This document shows, piece after piece, positions 31,726 to 33,755 of a stretch of 33,755 bases of DNA. The position numbers and the translations under genes were made by a program. This stretch comes from Actinotignum timonense (GTDB lineage Bacteria > Actinomycetota > Actinomycetes > Actinomycetales > Actinomycetaceae): NCBI RefSeq assembly GCF_900155575.1, contig NZ_LT706966.1:426300-460054 (forward strand), written 5' to 3'. Under the pieces are notes generated by a model that worked only from the letters and a program-made list of their open reading frames with translations, ran no database searches and was not told the DNA's origin. Numbering within the stretch: position 1 is the stretch's first letter; each line of letters starts with the position of its first letter.

Positions 31726-33485
31726 TGCTCACCTCCGGAAACTGTGGGAACGGGCGTGGGACCTTGCGCGGGAACCGCCGCGGGCGCAGGTGTGTGGAAC
31801 GACGGCGCACCGCTCGGCACGGGTGCACCGGTCGGCACCAGTGTGGCCGCGGGCGTGGGGCTCGGGGAGCGCAGCAGGCGCGGACTCTCCTTCGGTTCGG
31901 GGGTTTGGGTGAAGGTGCCGGTATCCGGGGTGGAATCCTCGTGGGGTACCACGGTTTCTTCATCCACCTCCGGGGAAATCCCGGTACCGCGATCCCAGTC
32001 GGGAAGCACCGCGCTGATATAGGGGGTGCGGGCTTCCAGCTCGGCGGCGGCACCGTCGGTAAACGAGCGCAGCGGCGCGGCCGCGAAGGTAATACCCAGC
32101 ATGACCGCGATGAGCCCGGAGGCGGAAATCACCATGCCGCTCGGGTAGGTGGTGGAGGGCAGCTCCGCCGGAGCCTCCTGCCAGAAAGCCATATTCCAGG
32201 CGCGGATCACGGCGTAAAGCGTGAGGAGCGAGGTGACCAGGCCGGCCGCAATAAGCACCCAGTCAATCGGGGTTCCGCGCGCGGCACTCGCTTCCAGCAG
32301 CCCCACTTTGCCGAGGAATCCGGATAGCGGCGGGATACCGCCCAGGGAGAGCGCGGGAAGGAAATAGAGAATCGCAACCACGGGGGCCGCGCGCATAATG
32401 GAGCCGAGCCGCACGAGCGACGTCGTTCCTGCCACCCAACCGATGAGGCCCACCACCAAGAAGAGCGCGGTTTGCACCACGATATGGTGCACGGCGTAGA
32501 AAATCGTGGAAGAAAGCCCGGCTTCGGTGGAGATGGCGATACCCCAGATGAGGTAGCCGATATGGCTGACCAGGGTGAAGGAAAGCAGGCGTTTAATATT
32601 TTCCTGCGCGATCGCGCCGAGGATACCGATGAGCATGGTGGCCACCGCGAAGCCGGCGAGGATATCGTCCAGGCGCCCGCCCGGGAAGAGCAGCACCTGG
32701 GTGCGGATAATCGCGTACACGCCCACTTTGGTGAGCAGGCCGGCGAATACCGCCGTGACCGGGCCGGATGCGGTGGGATAGGAGTCGGGTAGCCAGGCGG
32801 CCAGCGGGAAAATCGCGGCTTTCAGGCCGAAGGCCACGAGGAAGAGGATCTGGAGGACCATGCGCATTCCCGGATCCACCTGCGGGAGTTTAACGGCCAG
32901 GTCAGCCAGGTTCACGCTGCCCACCGCGGCGTAGGTGAGGCCGAGCGCGGTGAGGAAGATGAGGGAGGAGACCATGGAGACGATCACGTAAACCGAGCCG
33001 GAGCGCATGCGTTCGGCCGTGCCGCCCATGGTGAGGAGCACGAAGGAGGCGGCCAGCAGAATCTCAAAGCCGACGTACATATTGAACAGATCGCCGGTGA
33101 GGAAGGCATCGGAGACCCCGGCGGAGAGGATCATGAAGGCCGGGTAGTACACCGAGGTGGGCGCGCCGCGTTCGCCGTCTGCTACGCCCTGGAAAACCGA
33201 ATACACCAGCACGATGAGGGTCACCGTAACCGAGGTGGTGAGCATGATGGTGGAGAGCCGGTCGGCCACCAGGGAAATACCCACGGGCGCCGCCCAATTG
33301 CCCACGTCCAGGGTGATGGGGCCGCGCGCGGAAACAAAGAGCAGAATGACCGCCACCACGAGGACGATGGAGAGCATCCCCACCGCGGTCCAGGCCTGCA
33401 CGCGGCGCCGGCGCGGAATCGCCAGGAGCACCCCGGCGGCCAGCAGAGGCAGCACAATGGGAACGGCCAGCAGCCAGGAAATCAT
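31722..33485 (-). CDS. mrpD: Mrp/Mnh antiporter subunit D (NuoN/NuoM-like) with long C-terminal tail
   Basis: A 587-residue polytopic protein homologous to the proton-pumping subunits of complex I. The core (about 1-490) has some 14 membrane helices with the conserved Glu141 in FNMYVGFEILLAASFVLL, the Lys-containing FGLKAAIFPLAAWLPDSYPTA segment (about 221-241) and the QENIKRLLSFTLVSHIGY segment (about 300-317). The final roughly 95 residues are a Glu/Thr/Pro/Ala-rich tail (including EVDEETVVPHEDSTPD and PAPAAVPAQGPTPVP) not usual in MrpD. Its ATG overlaps the mrpC stop by four bases. Together with MrpA it should form the ion-translocating part; mrpA and mrpB must lie beyond the window. Confidence 0.92.
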   Translation of the reverse strand: MISWLLAVPIVLPLLAAGVLLAIPRRRRVQAWTAVGMLSIVLVVAVILLFVSARGPITLDVGNWAAPVGISLVADRLSTIMLTTSVTVTLIVLVYSVFQGVADGERGAPTSVYYPAFMILSAGVSDAFLTGDLFNMYVGFEILLAASFVLLTMGGTAERMRSGSVYVIVSMVSSLIFLTALGLTYAAVGSVNLADLAVKLPQVDPGMRMVLQILFLVAFGLKAAIFPLAAWLPDSYPTASGPVTAVFAGLLTKVGVYAIIRTQVLLFPGGRLDDILAGFAVATMLIGILGAIAQENIKRLLSFTLVSHIGYLIWGIAISTEAGLSSTIFYAVHHIVVQTALFLVVGLIGWVAGTTSLVRLGSIMRAAPVVAILYFLPALSLGGIPPLSGFLGKVGLLEASAARGTPIDWVLIAAGLVTSLLTLYAVIRAWNMAFWQEAPAELPSTTYPSGMVISASGLIAVMLGITFAAAPLRSFTDGAAAELEARTPYISAVLPDWDRGTGISPEVDEETVVPHEDSTPDTGTFTQTPEPKESPRLLRSPSPTPAATLVPTGAPVPSGAPSFHTPAPAAVPAQGPTPVPTVSGGEQ

Positions 33486-33755
33486 CGCCGCGCACCTCCC
33501 GCATTGCCGTTGCGCCCCGCGGTTCCGGTGCCGCGCGGGTGCCCGTTGCGCCCCGCGTTCCTACCGTTCGCACCGTTCACGCCGTTCCCCAGCGAGCCGT
33601 CCACGCCGTGGGTGGCATTCGGGTTGGCCACGTAGCGGTGCCGGCGGCGCTTGGGATGCCGGCGGTTCCAGCGGGCCCGGCGCCCGAAAAGCGGGGGCGG
33701 GGTATCGGGTTCGTCGCGGGATTTCGCGGGGGGTTTCTGCAAGGCTGTTTCCACT
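33482..33755 (-). CDS. mrpC: Mrp/Mnh antiporter subunit C, C-terminal tail (cut by window edge)
   Basis: About 91 codons of a hydrophilic C-terminus whose stop overlaps the mrpD ATG by four bases. The position before mrpD is that of mrpC (NuoK-like) in Mrp operons, but the membrane part lies beyond the edge, so identity rests on gene order. The visible sequence is a basic segment (RRARWNRRHPKRRRHRY) followed by a Gly/Asn/Arg-rich run (GVNGANGRNAGRNGH). A GTG near the edge could be read as a start, but a free-standing 90-residue protein of this composition is less likely. Confidence 0.7.
   Translation of the reverse strand, partial: VETALQKPPAKSRDEPDTPPPLFGRRARWNRRHPKRRRHRYVANPNATHGVDGSLGNGVNGANGRNAGRNGHPRGTGTAGRNGNAGGARR

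Noticed and set aside
33482-33754. A complete 90-residue gene upstream of mrpD
   Set aside because: The GTG is at the extreme window edge, and gene order plus the four-base overlap fit the end of mrpC better.

Overview
The window is a GC-rich chromosomal segment, almost certainly from an actinobacterium of the Actinomycetales; a member of the Actinomycetaceae is my best guess (inference only; no rRNA is present). Support: high GC with many GTG starts, a dnaK-grpE-dnaJ-hspR locus with a HAIR (HspR) operator, DUF4235, DUF4921 and DUF4352 proteins, a ROK sugar kinase with the CGCGxxGC motif, and a TPP riboswitch in front of an ABC thiamine-type transporter. Coding is dense. I saw no tRNA, rRNA, insertion sequence, prophage or CRISPR array.

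Layout. 1-3.2 kb: the start of gluQ (glutamyl-Q tRNA(Asp) synthetase, cut by the window edge) lies behind pepC on the minus strand; a membrane-anchored HNH nuclease is divergent on the plus strand; then a higB-higA toxin-antitoxin pair under a nested palindrome. 3.3-6.8 kb: a 1147-residue secreted ExeM/NucH-type nuclease with a recently duplicated C-terminal repeat. 6.9-9.0 kb: a NarL-type two-component system. 9.2-13.4 kb: a DUF4352 membrane protein, then an operon of a GH13 glycosidase, yaaA and rlmC. 13.5-15.4 kb: a less GC-rich island with an orphan RelB/DinJ antitoxin, a DUF4143 AAA ATPase and, in front of that ATPase, six tandem 23-bp repeats. 15.4-22.1 kb (minus strand): dnaK-grpE-dnaJ-hspR followed by an ABC exporter half-transporter. 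22.2-26.3 kb (plus strand): ROK kinase, general-stress membrane protein, GalT-like DUF4921 protein, patatin-like protein. 26.3-29.9 kb (minus strand): TPP riboswitch, then binding protein, permease and ATPase of a thiamine-type importer. 29.9-33.8 kb (minus strand): DUF4235 protein and an Mrp Na+/H+ antiporter operon (mrpC'-D-E-F-G), cut by the right edge.

How the parts work together. DnaK, GrpE and DnaJ form one chaperone machine, and HspR probably represses the locus through the HAIR site at 22102-22122. The Mrp subunits form one antiporter complex, with successive genes overlapping by 4 bases. The riboswitch should switch off the importer when thiamine pyrophosphate is abundant. Two nucleases carrying export signals (HNH and ExeM) lie within 5 kb of each other and may serve DNA scavenging.

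The least ordinary features are the 23-bp tandem array before the DUF4143 ATPase, the in-frame TAG that interrupts an Arg/Asp-rich tail in hspR while the repeat continues for 28 more codons, the promoter buried in a nested palindrome that implies a leaderless higB mRNA, a 22-bp direct repeat in front of the GH13 gene, and the low-complexity tails on several Mrp subunits. No wholly new multi-gene system is evident; the array plus ATPase is the closest candidate. All family names come from motif recognition by eye, without database searches.
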